The notes: generated by a model from the sequence alone, not told the origin. Positions 1 through 13,101 are shown, counted from the stretch's first letter. The stretch: DNA of 64,000 nt from Osedax fenrisi (GCA_964019155.1 OZ025239.1:104280298-104344297), one strand, 5' to 3'. Made by a program: numbers and translations.

Positions 1-674
1 AATATATATCAGGGTTGGCGTTTTTTTTGGGTTTTTTCGTTAAAACCATTAAACCCGGTTTTTAGGGGTTTTTATCATTTTTTCAAAAATATAATATTTC
101 AATGAAATATTATATTTTTTTCATTATTATATTATTACATAATTTTTATAAAAAGATATAGGAATTTTTAACATAATTATTTGTAGTATAATGTACATAT
201 ATGTTTAGTTTGTTTATATATTTAATTAAAATTTTAGAATATCTATAGTGAATTTAATAATATTGAGAACAAATTTGTTATAATATTATCTATATAGATT
301 TGATTGAGATATGATTTGTATCTATTTGTATCTGTAAACTTATACATTAAGTTATATAAGGTATGAATGAATGATAAATATAATAATTATCATTATTCAT
401 AAATACAGAATCCTTTAGATATTTTGTTATTTTTCTTAATTTGTAAACAATTCTCCCTTTCTAATATTACAATACCTTTTACAACTTGTACAATAGGTGA
501 TTTAGACCCCCTTACCATTTTTTTTTAATAATTTGCAAATGGTTTTCAAAAGGAAAATATTATAAATAATTTAGCGATGAAAGGAAATATTTAACATCAT
601 AAACTATATGAATAATAGAATATGTATTATATGTAATGTATATGTAACTTTTTCAATAAGTTTATTTAGGCTAA

Positions 675-1345
675 TAAAGTCTTTGCCTGGATTCCAAATA
701 GATGAACCATATTCAAGTAATGGACGTATATATATGATATAAGCTTTGACTAGATAGTACTAATTATTTGTAATGAAACATTTACAAATTATATTCAAGA
801 TCATATAGGATTTGCTACATATGTTATTAATATTTAATTTAATATTATCATCAAAAAACAATATCAATATCTCAAAAATGAGAGCATTTTGGAAGCAGTA
901 TTATTTAGCGAATACACACACATATATATCAGAATTGCCGATTGACATAATTGCACATTTTTCAAATGCAATTTTAAGGTTCCATTTATTTTGTCCAATC
1001 ATAAAGATAGTCTTGATTGGATATTTCGTGCGTAGTATTTCTATATAATAAAGAAATTTTAGCATCATCGGCAAAAGGAGAGCATGTTAGCTGTGATTAA
1101 AATATCGAAGGGAGGTCATTGATATATATTATTAATAGAAGAGGTCCAATAACGGAACCTTGAGGAACACCTTTTTCATGAATATAACCAGATAATGCAT
1201 TATTTACCTTAGTTATTTGAACTGGTTAGGTATGAGGTACCAATTAAGTACATTACCACCAATCTCTAATTTATACATCTTCAATTGAAGTTTAGGATAT
1301 CATACTTTATCAAATGCTTTGGCCATATTCATATATATTTAGTTT
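675..1345 (-). pseudogene. Fossil non-LTR reverse transcriptase inside the unit
   Basis: Read on the minus strand the segment encodes, in order and with frame breaks, AKAFDKV, GGNVLNWYL, a GVPQGSVIGPLL motif followed by IIYINDL, FADDAK (the RT catalytic motif) and RPLLEYGSSIWNPG. This is the normal order of the palm, catalytic and C-terminal parts of a Jockey/CR1-type LINE ORF2. Stops and frameshifts are present in every copy. Equivalent relics lie at about 3025-3695, 5330-6000, 7667-8335, 10010-10580, 23650-24320 and 26030-26700. The small plus-strand ORFs of 78 codons over these segments are antisense shadows. Confidence 0.85.
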
Positions 1346-1867
1346 ACAAAATTCTACTATTCGTTAAGTTCAAGGGCGTATTTTATTTAATAGTAATCCG
1401 ATAGGATATGTATAATTAATTTATAAAATTCACAACCAAATTTAAAATACATATATACAATTTAATATATAATAAATTATATGATGCTAAATTAAATGTT
1501 GTTTTAATTGTTATAATTTTGTATATATTATACTATGTCTATTACATTTATTTTAAGCAAGTTTTATTATACATGTAATAATGAAGATACTGTGAAAAAT
1601 TCATCAAGTTTGGATAATTATTGAGAGGGTTATTATATATATTTCTTAGAAGTTATTTTTGACAGTTTGTGGAGAGATACCATATATGTGCCTATGTGAT
1701 ACCATATATATACACTATAGTGCCATTAACTTCCAGAAGCTTTGATTCTCGGTGTAATAGCTCCACCATTTTATATAAATTCATGTGATCTGTATAGTAA
1801 TAGTAGTGATGTATTATACATTATATGTATAAATTTTATATACTATGCTATACATTGTTAATTGATT

Positions 1868-1904
<37 letters not shown>

Positions 1905-1942
1905 TATTTATTGATAATGCAAATATATATATATATATAAAC

Positions 1943-2258
1943 CTTCTCGCGACATACATTTAAGACGATTGTGGTATCCCTCACAATCATTATTTGTCCT
2001 AATAGACAATTTAAATACTGATATTGAGAATATAGGGTGTACTTCTGATGATATCCATTGCCTCTCCATATTGTGTTTAAATTGAACTAATAGGACATCA
2101 TCCGAGCTGATTGTTCTGGCTAACTTATCAAATGCAACCCGGATGTGATTATGAAGGAGAATAGGTTGGGCCATCATATTATGTAGAATATCTTTTGTGT
2201 ACACATCCTCTTTGAACCGTGGTATTAATCCCATTCTTCCAATATTTCTCATTGTAGC
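1943..2258 (-). pseudogene. MULE-type transposase C-terminal exon, copy 1
   Basis: A 316-nt open segment bounded on the minus strand by a good acceptor (cttgacag at 2259-2266) and a GT donor (gtttat at 1937-1942). It encodes 105 residues ending in RTNNDCEGYHNRLK, a signature close to the RTNNDVEGxHxRLN of animal MULE transposase-domain proteins; the upstream FxKEDVY, AFDKLA and LLVQFKHNMERQW stretches also fit that family. The DDE catalytic core is not in the unit, so this exon alone cannot transpose. It may be a domesticated or fossil exon captured in the tandem unit. Reading past the donor gives only (TA)n-encoded Ile-Tyr repeats. Confidence 0.75.
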
Positions 2259-2266
2259 CTGTCAAG

Positions 2267-2330
<64 letters not shown>

Positions 2331-2346
2331 TGTGTGTGTGTTTATA

Positions 2347-4217
2347 AATATATATCAGGGTTTGTCGTTTTTTTTGGGTTTTTTTCGTTAAAACCATTAA
2401 ACACAGTTTTTAGGTGTTTTTATCCTGTTTTTTCAATTTTTTCAAAAATATAATATTTCAATGAAATATTATATTTTTTTCATTATTATATTATTGCATA
2501 ATTTTTATAAAAAGATATAGGAATTTTTAACATAATTATTTGTAGTATAATGTACATATATGTTTAGTTTGTTTATATATTTAATTAAAATTTTAGAATA
2601 TCTATAGTGAATTTAATAATATTGAGAACAAATTTGTTATAATATTATCTATATAGATTTGATTGAGATATGATTTTTATATCTGTAAACGTATACATTA
2701 AGTTATATAAGGTATGAATGAATGATAAATATAATAATTATCATTATTCATAAATACAGAATCCTTTAGATATTTTGTTATTTTTCTTAATTTGTAAACA
2801 ATTCTCCCTTTCTAATATTACAATACCTTTTACAACTTGTACAATAGGTGATTTAGACCCCTTACCATTTTTTTTTAATAATTTGCAAATGGTTTTCAAA
2901 AGGAAAATCTTATAAATAATGTAACGATGAAAGGAAATATTTAACATCATAAACTATATGAATAATATAATATGTATTATATGTAATGTATATGTAACTT
3001 TTTCAATAAGTTTATTTAGGCTAATAAAGTCATTGCCTGGATTCCAAATAGATGAACCATATTCAAGTAATGGACGTATATATATGATATAAGCTTTGAC
3101 TAGATAGTACTAATTATTTGTAATGAAACATTTACAAATTATATTCAAGATCATATAGGATTTGCTACATATGTTATTAATATTTAATTTAATATTATCA
3201 TCAAAAAACAATATCAATATCTCAAAAATGAGAGTATTTTGGAAGCAGTATTATTTAGCGAATACACACACATATATATCAGAATTGCCGATTGACATAA
3301 TTGCACATTTTTCAAATGCAATTTTAAGGTTCCATTTATTTTGTCCAATCATAAAGATAGTCTTGATTGGATATTTCGTGCGTAGTATTCCCATATAATA
3401 AAGAAATGTTAGCATCATCGGCAAAAGGAGAGCATGTTAGCTGTGATGAAAATATTGAAGGGAGGTCATTGATATATATTATTAATAGAAGAGGTCCAAT
3501 AACGGAACCTTGAGGAACACCTTTTTCATGAATATAACCAGATAATGCATTATTTACCTTAGTTATTTGAACTGGTTAGGTATGAGGTACCAATTAAGTA
3601 CATTACCACCAATCTCTAATTTATACATCTTCAATTGAAGTTTAGGATATCATACTTTATCAAATGCTTTGGCCATATTCATATATATTTAGTTTACAAA
3701 ATTCTACTATTCGTTAAGTTCAAGGGCGTATTTTATTTAATAGTAATCCGATAGGATATGTATAATTAATTTATAAAATTCACAACAAAATTTAAAATAC
3801 ATATATACAATTTGATATATAATAAATTATATGATGCTAAATTAAATTTTGTTTTAATTGTTATAATTTTGTATATATTATACTATGTCTATTACATTTA
3901 TTTTAAGCAAGTTTTATTATACATGTAATAATGAAGATACTGTGAAAAATTCATCAAGTTTGGATAATTATTGAGAGGGTTATTATATATATTTCTTAGA
4001 AGTTATTTTTGACAGTTTGTGGAGAGATACCATATATGTGCCTATGTGATACCATATATATACACTATAGTGCCATTAACTTCCAGAAGCTTTGATTCTC
4101 GGTGTAATAGCTCCACCATTTTATATAAATTCATGTGATCTGTATAGTAATAGTAGTGATGTATTATACATTATATGTATAAACTTTATATACTATGCTA
4201 TACATTGTTAATTGATT

Positions 4218-4254
<37 letters not shown>

Positions 4255-4650
4255 TATTTATTGATAATGCAAATATATATATATATAAACCTTCTCGCGA
4301 CATACATTTAAGACGATTGTGGTATCCCTCACAATCATTATTTGTCCTAATAGACAATTTAAATACTGATATTGAGAATATAGGGTGTACTTCTGATGAT
4401 ATCCATTGCCTCTCCATATTGTGTTTAAATTGAACTAATAGGACATCATCCGAGCTGATTGTTCTGGCTAACTTATCAAATGCAACCCGGATGTGATTAT
4501 GAAGGAGAATAGGTTGGGCCATCATATTATGTAGAATATCTTTTGTGTACACATCCTCTTTGAACCGTGGTATTAATCCCATTCTTCCAATATTTCTCAT
4601 TGTAGCCTGTCAAGTATAAATATATATATATAGGTGTGTGTGTGTTTATA
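2347..4650. repeat. 2.3-kb tandem unit 2 (array 1)
   Basis: 2304-bp copy of the unit, same internal order as unit 1. It is shorter mainly because the (TA)n run after the MULE exon is reduced to a few repeats before the GT tract. Confidence 0.9.
4291..4606 (-). pseudogene. MULE-type transposase C-terminal exon, copy 2
   Basis: 316 nt, same acceptor and donor as copy 1 and essentially the same 105 codons, including RTNNDCEGYHNRLK. Open throughout. No upstream transposase core in the unit. Confidence 0.75.
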
Positions 4651-6524
4651 AATATATATCAGGGTTTGTCGTTTTTTTTGGGTTTTTTTCGTTAAAACCA
4701 TTAAACACAGTTTTTAGGTGTTTTTATCCTGTTTTTTCAATTTTTTCAAAAATATAATATTTCAATGAAATATTATATTTTTTTCATTATTATATTATTG
4801 CATAATTTTTATAAAAAGATATAGGAATTTTTAACATAATTATTTGTAGTATAATGTACATATATGTTTAGTTTGTTTATATATTTAATTAAAATTTTAG
4901 AATATCTATAGTGAATTTAATAATATTGAGAACAAATTTGTTATAATATTATCTATATAGATTTGATTGAGATATGATTTTTATATCTGTAAACGTATAC
5001 ATTAAGTTATATAAGGTATGAATGAATGATAAATATAATAATTATCATTATTCATAAATACAGAATCCTTTAGATATTTTGTTATTTTTCTTAATTTGTA
5101 AACAATTCTCCCTTTCTAATATTACAATACCTTTTACAACTTGTACAATAGGTGATTTAGACCCCTTACCATTTTTTTTTAATAATTTGCAAATGGTTTT
5201 CAAAAGGAAAATCTTATAAATAATGTAACGATGAAAGGAAATATTTAACATCATAAACTATATGAATAATATAATATGTATTATATGTAATGTATATGTA
5301 ACTTTTTCAATAAGTTTATTTAGGCTAATAAAGTCATTGCCTGGATTCCAAATAGATGAACCATATTCAAGTAATGGACGTATATATATGATATAAGCTT
5401 TGACTAGATAGTACTAATTATTTGTAATGAAACATTTACAAATTATATTCAAGATCATATAGGATTTGCTACATATGTTATTAATATTTAATTTAATATT
5501 ATCATCAAAAAACAATATCAATATCTCAAAAATGAGAGTATTTTGGAAGCAGTATTATTTAGCGAATACACACACATATATATCAGAATTGCCGATTGAC
5601 ATAATTGCACATTTTTCAAATGCAATTTTAAGGTTCCATTTATTTTGTCCAATCATAAAGATAGTCTTGATTGGATATTTCGTGCGTAGTATTCCCATAT
5701 AATAAATAAATGTTAGCATCATCGGCAAAAGGAGAGCATGTTAGCTGTGATGAAAATATTGAAGGGAGGTCATTGATATATATTATTAATAGAAGAGGTC
5801 CAATAACGGAACCTTGAGGAACACCTTTTTCATGAATATAACCAGATAATGCATTATTTACCTTAGTTATTTGAACTGGTTAGGTATGAGGTACCAATTA
5901 AGTACATTACCACCAATCTCTAATTTATACATCTTCAATTGAAGTTTAGGATATCATACTTTATCAAATGCTTTGGCCATATTCATATATATTTAGTTTA
6001 CAAAATTCTACTATTCGTTAAGTTCAAGGGCGTATTTTATTTAATAGTAATCCGATAGGATATGTATAATTAATTTATAAAATTCACAACAAAATTTAAA
6101 ATACATATATACAATTTGATATATAATAAATTATATGATGCTAAATTAAATTTTGTTTTAATTGTTATAATTTTGTATATATTATACTATGTCTATTACA
6201 TTTATTTTAAGCAAGTTTTATTATACATGTAATAATGAAGATACTGTGAAAAATTCATCAAGTTTGGATAATTATTGAGAGGGTTATTATATATATTTCT
6301 TAGAAGTTATTTTTGACAGTTTGTGGAGAGATACCATATATGTGCCTATGTGATACCATATATATACACTATAGTGCCATTAACTTCCAGAAGCTTTGAT
6401 TCTCGGTGTAATAGCTCCACCATTTTATATAAATTCATGTGATCTGTATAGTAATAGTAGTGATGTATTATACATTATATGTATAAACTTTATATACTAT
6501 GCTATACATTGTTAATTGATTTAA

Positions 6525-6556
<32 letters not shown>

Positions 6557-6920
6557 TATTTATTGATAATGCAAATATATATATATATATATAAACCTTC
6601 TCGCGACATACATTTAAGACGATTGTGGTATCCCTCACAATCATTATTTGTCCTAATAGACAATTTAAATACTGATATTGAGAATATAGGGTGTACTTCT
6701 GATGATATCCATTGCCTCTCCATATTGTGTTTAAATTGAACTAATAGGACATCATCCGAGCTGATTGTTATGGCTAACTTATCAAATGCAACCCGGATGT
6801 GATTATGAAGGAGAATAGGTTGGGCCATCATATTATGTAGAATATCTTTTGTGTACACATCCTCTTTGAACCGTGGTATTAATCCCATTCTTCCAATATT
6901 TCTCATTGTAGCCTGTCAAG

Positions 6921-6970
<50 letters not shown>

Positions 6971-6986
6971 TGTGTGTGTGTTTATA
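4651..6986. repeat. 2.3-kb tandem unit 3 (array 1)
   Basis: 2336-bp copy of the unit with the fossil RT and the MULE exon in the same order. Shares the IPI variant near the end of the antisense 78-codon ORF with units 2, 4, 6 and 7, unlike unit 1, which lets the duplication order be worked out. Confidence 0.9.
6597..6912 (-). pseudogene. MULE-type transposase C-terminal exon, copy 3
   Basis: 316 nt with the same splice-like borders. Carries an Arg-to-Ile change (LAIT for LART) that is shared with copy 4, so copies 3 and 4 come from one duplication. Confidence 0.75.
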
Positions 6987-8858
6987 AATATATATCAGGG
7001 TTTGTCGTTTTTTTTGGTTTTTTTTCGTTAAAACCATTAAACACAGTTTTTAGGTGTTTTTATCCTGTTTTTTCAATTTTTTCAAAAATATAATATTTCA
7101 ATGAAATATTATATTTTTTTCATTATTATATTATTGCATAATTTTTATAAAAAGATATAGGAATTTTTAACATAATTATTTGTAGTATAATGTACATATA
7201 TGTTTAGTTTGTTTATATATTTAATTAAAATTTTAGAATATCTATAGTGAATTTAATAATATTGAGAACACATTTGTTATAATATTATCTATATAGATTT
7301 GATTGAGATATGATTTTTATATCTGTAAACGTATACATTAAGTTATATAAGGTATGAATGAATGATAAATATAATAATTATCATTATTCATAAATACAGA
7401 ATCCTTTAGATATTTTGTTATTTTTCTTAATTTGTAAACAATTCTCCCTTTCTAATATTACAATACCTTTTACAACTTGTACAATAGGTGATTTAGACCC
7501 CCTTACCATTTTTTTTTAATAATTTGCAAATGGTTTTCAAAAGGAAAATCTTATAAATAATTTAGCGATGAAAGGAAATATTTAACATCATAAACTATAT
7601 GAATAATATAATATGTATTATATGTAATGTATATGTAACTTTTTCAATAAGTTTATTTAGGCTAATAAAGTCATTGCCTGGATTCCAAATAGATGAACCA
7701 TATTCAAGTAATGGACGTATATATATGATATAAGCTTTGACTAGATAGTACTAATTATTTGTAATGAAACATTTACAAATTATATTCAAGATCATATAGG
7801 ATTTGCTACATATGTTATTAATATTTAATTTAATATTATCATCAAAAAACAATATCAATATCTCAAAAATGAGAGTATTTTGGAAGCAGTATTATTTAGC
7901 GAATACACACACATATATATCAGAATTGCCGATTGACATAATTGCACATTTTTCAAATGCAATTTTAAGGTTCCATTTATTTTGTCCAATCATAAAGATA
8001 GTCTTGATTGGATATTTCGTGCGTAGTATTCCCATATAATAAATAAATGTTAGCATCATCGGCAAAAGGAGAGCATGTTAGCTGTGATGAAAATATTGAA
8101 GGGAGGTCATTGATATATATTATTAATAGAAGAGGTCCAATAACGGAACCTTGAGGAACACCTTTTTCATGAATATAACCAGATAATGCATTATTTACCT
8201 TAGTTATTTGAACTGGTTAGGTATGAGGTACCAATTAAGTACATTACCACCAATCTCTAATTTATACATCTTCAATTGAAGTTTAGGATATCATACTTTA
8301 TCAAATGCTTTGGCCATATTCATATATATTTAGTTTACAAAATTCTACTATTCGTTAAGTTCAAGGGCGTATTTTATTTAATAGTAATCCGATAGGATAT
8401 GTATAATTAATTTATAAAATTCACAACAAAATTTAAAATACATATATACAATTTGATATATAATAAATTATATGATGCTAAATTAAATTTTGTTTTAATT
8501 GTTATAATTTTGTATATATTATACTATGTCTATTACATTTATTTTAAGCAAGTTTTATTATACATGTAATAATGAAGATACTGTGAAAAATTCATCAAGT
8601 TTGGATAATTATTGAGAGGGTTATTATATATATTTCTTAGAAGTTATTTTTGACAGTTTGTGGAGAGATACCATATATGTGCCTATGTGATACCATATAT
8701 ATACACTATAGTGCCATTAACTTCCAGAAGCTTTGATTCTCGGTGTAATAGCTCCACCATTTTATATAAATTCATGTGATCTGTATAGTAATAGTAGTGA
8801 TGTATTATACATTATATGTATAAACTTTATATACTATGCTATACATTGTTAATTGATT

Positions 8859-8895
<37 letters not shown>

Positions 8896-9257
8896 TATTT
8901 ATTGATAATGCAAATATATATATATATATAAACCTTCTCGCGACATACATTTAAGACGATTGTGGTATCCCTCACAATCATTATTTGTCCTAATAGACAA
9001 TTTAAATACTGATATTGAGAATATAGGGTGTACTTCTGATGATATCCATTGCCTCTCCATATTGTGTTTAAATTGAACTAATAGGACATCATCCGAGCTG
9101 ATTGTTATGGCTAACTTATCAAATGCAACCCGGATGTGATTATGAAGGAGAATAGGTTGGGCCATCATATTATGTAGAATATCTTTTGTGTACACATCCT
9201 CTTTGAACCGTGGTATTAATCCCATTCTTCCAATATTTCTCATTGTAGCCTGTCAAG

Positions 9258-9315
<58 letters not shown>

Positions 9316-9331
9316 TGTGTGTGTGTTTATA
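6987..9331. repeat. 2.3-kb tandem unit 4 (array 1)
   Basis: 2345-bp copy of the unit, same internal order as the others. Confidence 0.9.
8934..9249 (-). pseudogene. MULE-type transposase C-terminal exon, copy 4
   Basis: 316 nt, open, with acceptor cttgacag and a GT donor. Has the same LAIT variant as copy 3. Confidence 0.75.
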
Positions 9332-11084
9332 AATATATATCAGGGTTTGTCGTTTTTTTTGGTTTTTTTTCGTTAAAACCATTAAACACAGTTTTTAGGT
9401 GTTTTTATCCTGTTTTTTCAATTTTTTCAAAAATATAATATTTCAATGAAATATTATATTTTTTTCATTATTATATTATTGCATAATTTTTATAAAAAGA
9501 TATAGGAATTTTTAACATAATTATTTGTAGTATAATGTACATATATGTTTAGTTTGTTTATATATTTAATTAAAATTTTAGAATATCTATAGTGAATTTA
9601 ATAATATTGAGAACACATTTGTTATAATATTATCTATATAGATTTGATTGAGATATGATTTTTATATCTGTAAACGTATACATTAAGTTATATAAGGTAT
9701 GAATGAATGATAAATATAATAATTATCATTATTCATAAATACAGAATCCTTTAGATATTTTGTTATTTTTCTTAATTTGTAAACAATTCTCCCTTTCTAA
9801 TATTACAATACCTTTTACAACTTGTACAATAGGTGATTTAGACCCCCTTACCATTTTTTTTTAATAATTTGCAAATGGTTTTCAAAAGGAAAATCTTATA
9901 AATAATTTAGCGATGAAAGGAAATATTTAACATCATAAACTATATGAATAATAGAATATGTATTATATGTAATGTATATGTAACTTTTTCAATAAGTTTA
10001 TTTAGGCTAATAAAGTCTTTGCCTGGATTCCAAATAGATGAACCATATTCAAGTAATGGACGTATATATATGATATAAGCTTTGACTAGATAGTACTAAT
10101 TATTTGTAATGAAACATTTACAAATTATATTCAAGATCATATAGGATTTGCTACATATGTTATTAATATTTAATTTAATATTATCATCAAAAAACAATAT
10201 CAATATCTCAAATGCAATTTTAGGGTTCCATTTATGTTGTCCAATCATAAAGATAGTCTTGATTGGATATTTCGTGCGTAGTATTTCTATATAATAAAGA
10301 AATTTTAGCATCATCGGCAAAAGTAGAGCATGTTAGCTGTGATTAAAATATCGAAGGGAGGTCATTGATATATATTATTAATAGAAGAGGTCCAATAACG
10401 GAACCTTGAGGAACACCTTTTTCATGAATATAACCAGATAATGCATTATTTACCTTAGTTATTTGAACTGGTTAGGTATGAGGTACCAATTAAGTACATT
10501 ACCACCAATCTCTAATTTATACATCTTCAATTGAAGTTTAGGATATCATACTTTATCAAATGCTTTGGCCATATTCATATATATTTAGTTTACAAAATTC
10601 TACTATTCGTTAAGTTCAAGGGCGTATTTTATTTAATAGTAATCCGATAGGATATGTATAATTAATTTATAAAATTCACAACCAAATTTAAAATACATAT
10701 ATACAATTTAATATATAATAAATTATATGATGCTAAATTAAATGTTGTTTTAATTGTTATAATTTTGTATATATTATACTATGTCTATTACATTTATTTT
10801 AAGCAAGTTTTATTATACATGTAATAATGAAGATACTGTGAAAAATTCATCAAGTTTGGATAATTATTGAGAGGGTTATTATATATATTTCTTAGAAGTT
10901 ATTTTTGACAGTTTGTGGAGAGATACCATATATGTGCCTATGTGATACCATATATATATACACTATAGTGCCATTAACTTCCAGAAGCTTTGATTCTCGG
11001 TGTAATAGCTCCACCATTTTATATAAATTCATGTGATCTGTATAGTAATAGTAGTGATGTATTATACATTATATGTATAAACTT
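9332..11084. repeat. Truncated unit 5, right end of array 1
   Basis: Copy of the unit with a ~97-bp deletion in the fossil RT (near 10208). It stops abruptly at 11084, at the point equivalent to about position 1834 of unit 1, so the MULE exon is missing. The array resumes 11.4 kb later at almost the matching unit position. Confidence 0.9.
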
Positions 11085-11510
11085 CCGAGCGTGACATACA
11101 ACATTTTAGTGATGTATAATGTGTCCATAAGAAAAATAATATTATTTCGTATTGATTTTGATTTTATGTCAGTGTAACATTACAGTTCAATAAGTTGATA
11201 GAATCTTTACAAATATAAGTAATTTCTTGATGTACAATTTATGCTGTCTTAGGTTTTATTGTATTGTTAAAGTACATGCAAATATGTGGATTTAAAATGT
11301 AAAAATATAGAACATTTAGTGATGTAAAAAATGTGCACATTAAAATTAGTATTATATCTTATTGATATTGATTTTATTTTAAAGAAACATAAAAGTATAA
11401 GTTTCTGATTAAAAAAGTAAAAACATTATGTAACACTGGATTTCGTTGGCTTTTATAAATTCAATATTCATCATATAAATATCACAGATAACCTGAATAA
11501 TATATAATAA
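11085..11510. repeat. AT-rich spacer with two ~225-bp degenerate repeats
   Basis: Two related segments: around 11098-11172 (acattttagtgatgtataa) and around 11308-11382 (acatttagtgatgtaaaa), each followed by a tattgatttt-type motif. No coding potential seen. Confidence 0.5.
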
Positions 11511-11720
11511 CTAGCGACTTGGGTAGGTAGTAGTAGTAGTTGCTTTATTACTAAAAGTAGTTACTATATTACTAAAAGTAGTTACTACTAGTCAAGTAGT
11601 ACATACTGGTCAAGGGCTACGCTCCTTGCGTAAGTAGTAGTAGTAGTTGCTTTATTACTAAAAGTAGTTACTTTATTACTAAAAGTAGTTACTTTATTAC
11701 TAAAAAGAGTTACTTTATTA
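11511..11720. repeat. AGTAGTTACTTTATTACTAA minisatellite
   Basis: Repeats of a ~20-25-bp unit with TTTATTACTAAAAGTAGTTA as core, interspersed with tagtag runs and the phrase caagggctacgctcctt. The same combination recurs at 13742-13830 and 14878-14925, downstream of the second gene copy, and so marks the duplicated block. Confidence 0.75.
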
Positions 11721-11995
11721 CAAAAAAACCTACAAAAACTAAAACTTAATCCAACCTAACCATAACAGTGCAAATAACTATGACCACACACATACACACA
11801 CACACACACACACACATATCACTATACTTTTATAGGCTCACTCGGGAAGTAATGCAGCTAAAAAAAACCTACCAAAATTAAAACTTAACCCAACCTAACC
11901 ATAACCGTGAAAATCTACTTTTATAGGCAAACTCGGGAAGTAATGCAGCTAAAAAACCTCCAAAAATTAAAACCTAACCACAACAGGGAAAATAA
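11721..11995. repeat. ~105-bp tandem repeat with AACTTAACCCAACCTAACC core
   Basis: About three diverged units, each with an A-rich stretch, the core aacttaacccaacctaac, a tacttttataggc segment and cgggaagtaatgcagct. A (CA)n run lies in the first unit (near 11790-11815). The same repeat, about four units, lies at 14925-15290. Confidence 0.8.
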
Positions 11996-12075
11996 CAATA
12001 TAAATAAATATGCTTTTAGTAATAATAACAATAGTGAAGGTTCTATGGTGAACTGATATGAGACAATGTATATAC

Positions 12076-12129
12076 TGCAAATATATATCGAATGTAATCA
12101 CGATGTATCGTAAGTAGTAAATCCACCCC
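12076..12129 (-). CDS. Micro-exon e6 of gene copy I (54 nt)
   Basis: Minus-strand 54-nt segment between an acceptor (atgtag, plus 12130-12135) and a GT donor (gtatatac, plus 12068-12075). In the phase set by e3-e5 it reads GWIYYLRYIVITFDIYL, a hydrophobic aromatic peptide. The paralogous exon at 15729-15782 has the same length and frame and reads GWIDYIWYIVIKIDGSM. A CTAAC box, which fits a branch point, lies ~40 nt upstream of the acceptor in both copies. The donor here is weaker than the GTAAGT of copy II. Function unknown. Confidence 0.5.
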
Positions 12130-12542
12130 CTACATACCGTAAAATATAGGAGGTACCCGTTAGAGATTTTGGTTTTGATATAAATTGTTGTATACTAAAG
12201 TTTATGATTAGGGATATGTTAAATAATATGACATAAATACGTAAAGCCTTAAAGTGAATTAGTATAAATGTAATACATAGTAAAAAGTACAGTAATATAC
12301 ATAATATGATAGTTTATCTGTGAATACGATAGATTTATATATTTATATATATATATATATATATGTCGGCTAAAATATTAATTAATAGTTATATTAGGTA
12401 ATAAAGAAAATATATGTACATGATATTTGTTTATTAAAAATAATTATTCACTTGAAACATATTTTGGATATACGTGTTCCTGTTGTATGATAATATTTAG
12501 ATATTTATATATAGTTTAGTATACTATCGTTTTACAACTAAC

Positions 12543-12575
12543 CCAATTGGCCTTTGCCTGCCATTGTTTCTCCTC
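12543..12575 (-). CDS. Micro-exon e5 of gene copy I (33 nt)
   Basis: 33-nt minus-strand segment bordered by tttataag (acceptor side) and gttagttgta (donor side). Both borders are identical in copy II (21739-21771), while the exon itself differs at about half its positions. In phase it reads RRNNGRQRPI, strongly basic. It joins e4 through an AGG codon and e6 through a GGG codon with no frame break. Predicted from sequence only; no known family recognised. Confidence 0.55.
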
Positions 12576-12645
12576 CTTATAAAAGCATATTTATATATAT
12601 ATATTACACTAATAATACTTAAACTATTATAATTATATAGTGTAC

Positions 12646-12687
12646 CTTGCTCTTTTAGGCTTTTTAATAAGTTCTGTACCATCATTC
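12646..12687 (-). CDS. Micro-exon e4 of gene copy I (42 nt)
   Basis: 42-nt minus-strand segment after an acceptor (ttattatag) and before a GT donor (gtacacta). In phase it reads NDGTELIKKPKRA, lysine/arginine-rich at the end. The copy II exon (21940-21984, 45 nt) starts with the same GAATG and ends in a similar AGA(G/T)CAAG, but differs in between. The intron upstream keeps the phrase aatacatatgcgtgta in both copies. Confidence 0.55.
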
Positions 12688-12934
12688 CTATAATAATACA
12701 TATGCGTGTATAATATAGTACAGAAGAAAATAAGTAAAGGTATTCATATATTCGTATAGTATATATATATATTACGTAGCATATATGTGGTATGATTATC
12801 TATTTGAAAATTACTTAACTTAAAAAATACTAAAACAATTATTAAAAGTGACAGTAAAAATGTCTTATATTAGATACGGCTATATAGCTTTGTTTATATA
12901 AATATATAATAGTACGATTGACTATTAAGCTAAC

Positions 12935-12976
12935 CCTCTCTTCCCAAGTGCTGTGGGTGTATCTATCTGAGGTAAA
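12935..12976 (-). CDS. Micro-exon e3 of gene copy I (42 nt)
   Basis: 42-nt minus-strand segment after cttatag and before gttagc. In phase it reads LPQIDTPTALGKR and joins e2 through an AGT codon and e4 through GGG. An internal CAG could serve as an alternative acceptor giving 32 nt, which would break the frame, so the 42-nt form is preferred. The paralogue is at 22300-22335 (36 nt). Confidence 0.5.
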
Positions 12977-13019
12977 CTATAAGATGATATCATGTTATAA
13001 TTTGTCACGTATAATATGT

Positions 13020-13028
13020 CACGGTATC

Positions 13029-13100
<72 letters not shown>
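13020..13100. repeat. (TA)n microsatellite, two runs split by TAGTGAA
   Basis: Two (TA)n runs separated by tagtgaa, in the predicted intron between e2 and e3. Confidence 0.9.

Positions 13101-13101
<1 letters not shown>

Larger units (their letters stand above)
1..2346. repeat. 2.3-kb tandem unit 1 (array 1)
   Basis: First of a head-to-tail series of near-identical units whose starts (aatatatatcaggg) recur at 2347, 4651, 6987 and 9332. In order on the plus strand the unit holds a T-rich leader, a degenerate LINE reverse transcriptase in antisense (about 675-1345), an AT-rich stretch, a (TA)n run, a minus-strand MULE transposase exon (1943-2258) and a second (TA)n run of variable length followed by a short GT run. 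Units differ by scattered substitutions and (TA)n length only, so the duplications are recent. Unit 1 starts at the window edge, so the array probably continues to the left. Confidence 0.9.

Noticed and set aside
812..1048. 78-codon plus-strand ORF repeated in most units
   Set aside because: Antisense of the fossil reverse transcriptase and uses TTG as start; copies at 3162, 5466, 7803, 23788 and 26169 are the same.
2179..2397. Ile-Tyr-rich ORFs such as the 72-codon minus-strand one
   Set aside because: Translations of (TA)n microsatellites; the same holds for short ORFs near 13000, 21556, 21838, 56767 and 60829.
2744..2950. 68-codon minus-strand ORF repeated at 5048 and 23370
   Set aside because: Part of the 2.3-kb unit. 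It is broken by a one-base difference in units 1, 4, 5 and 7 and resembles no known domain.
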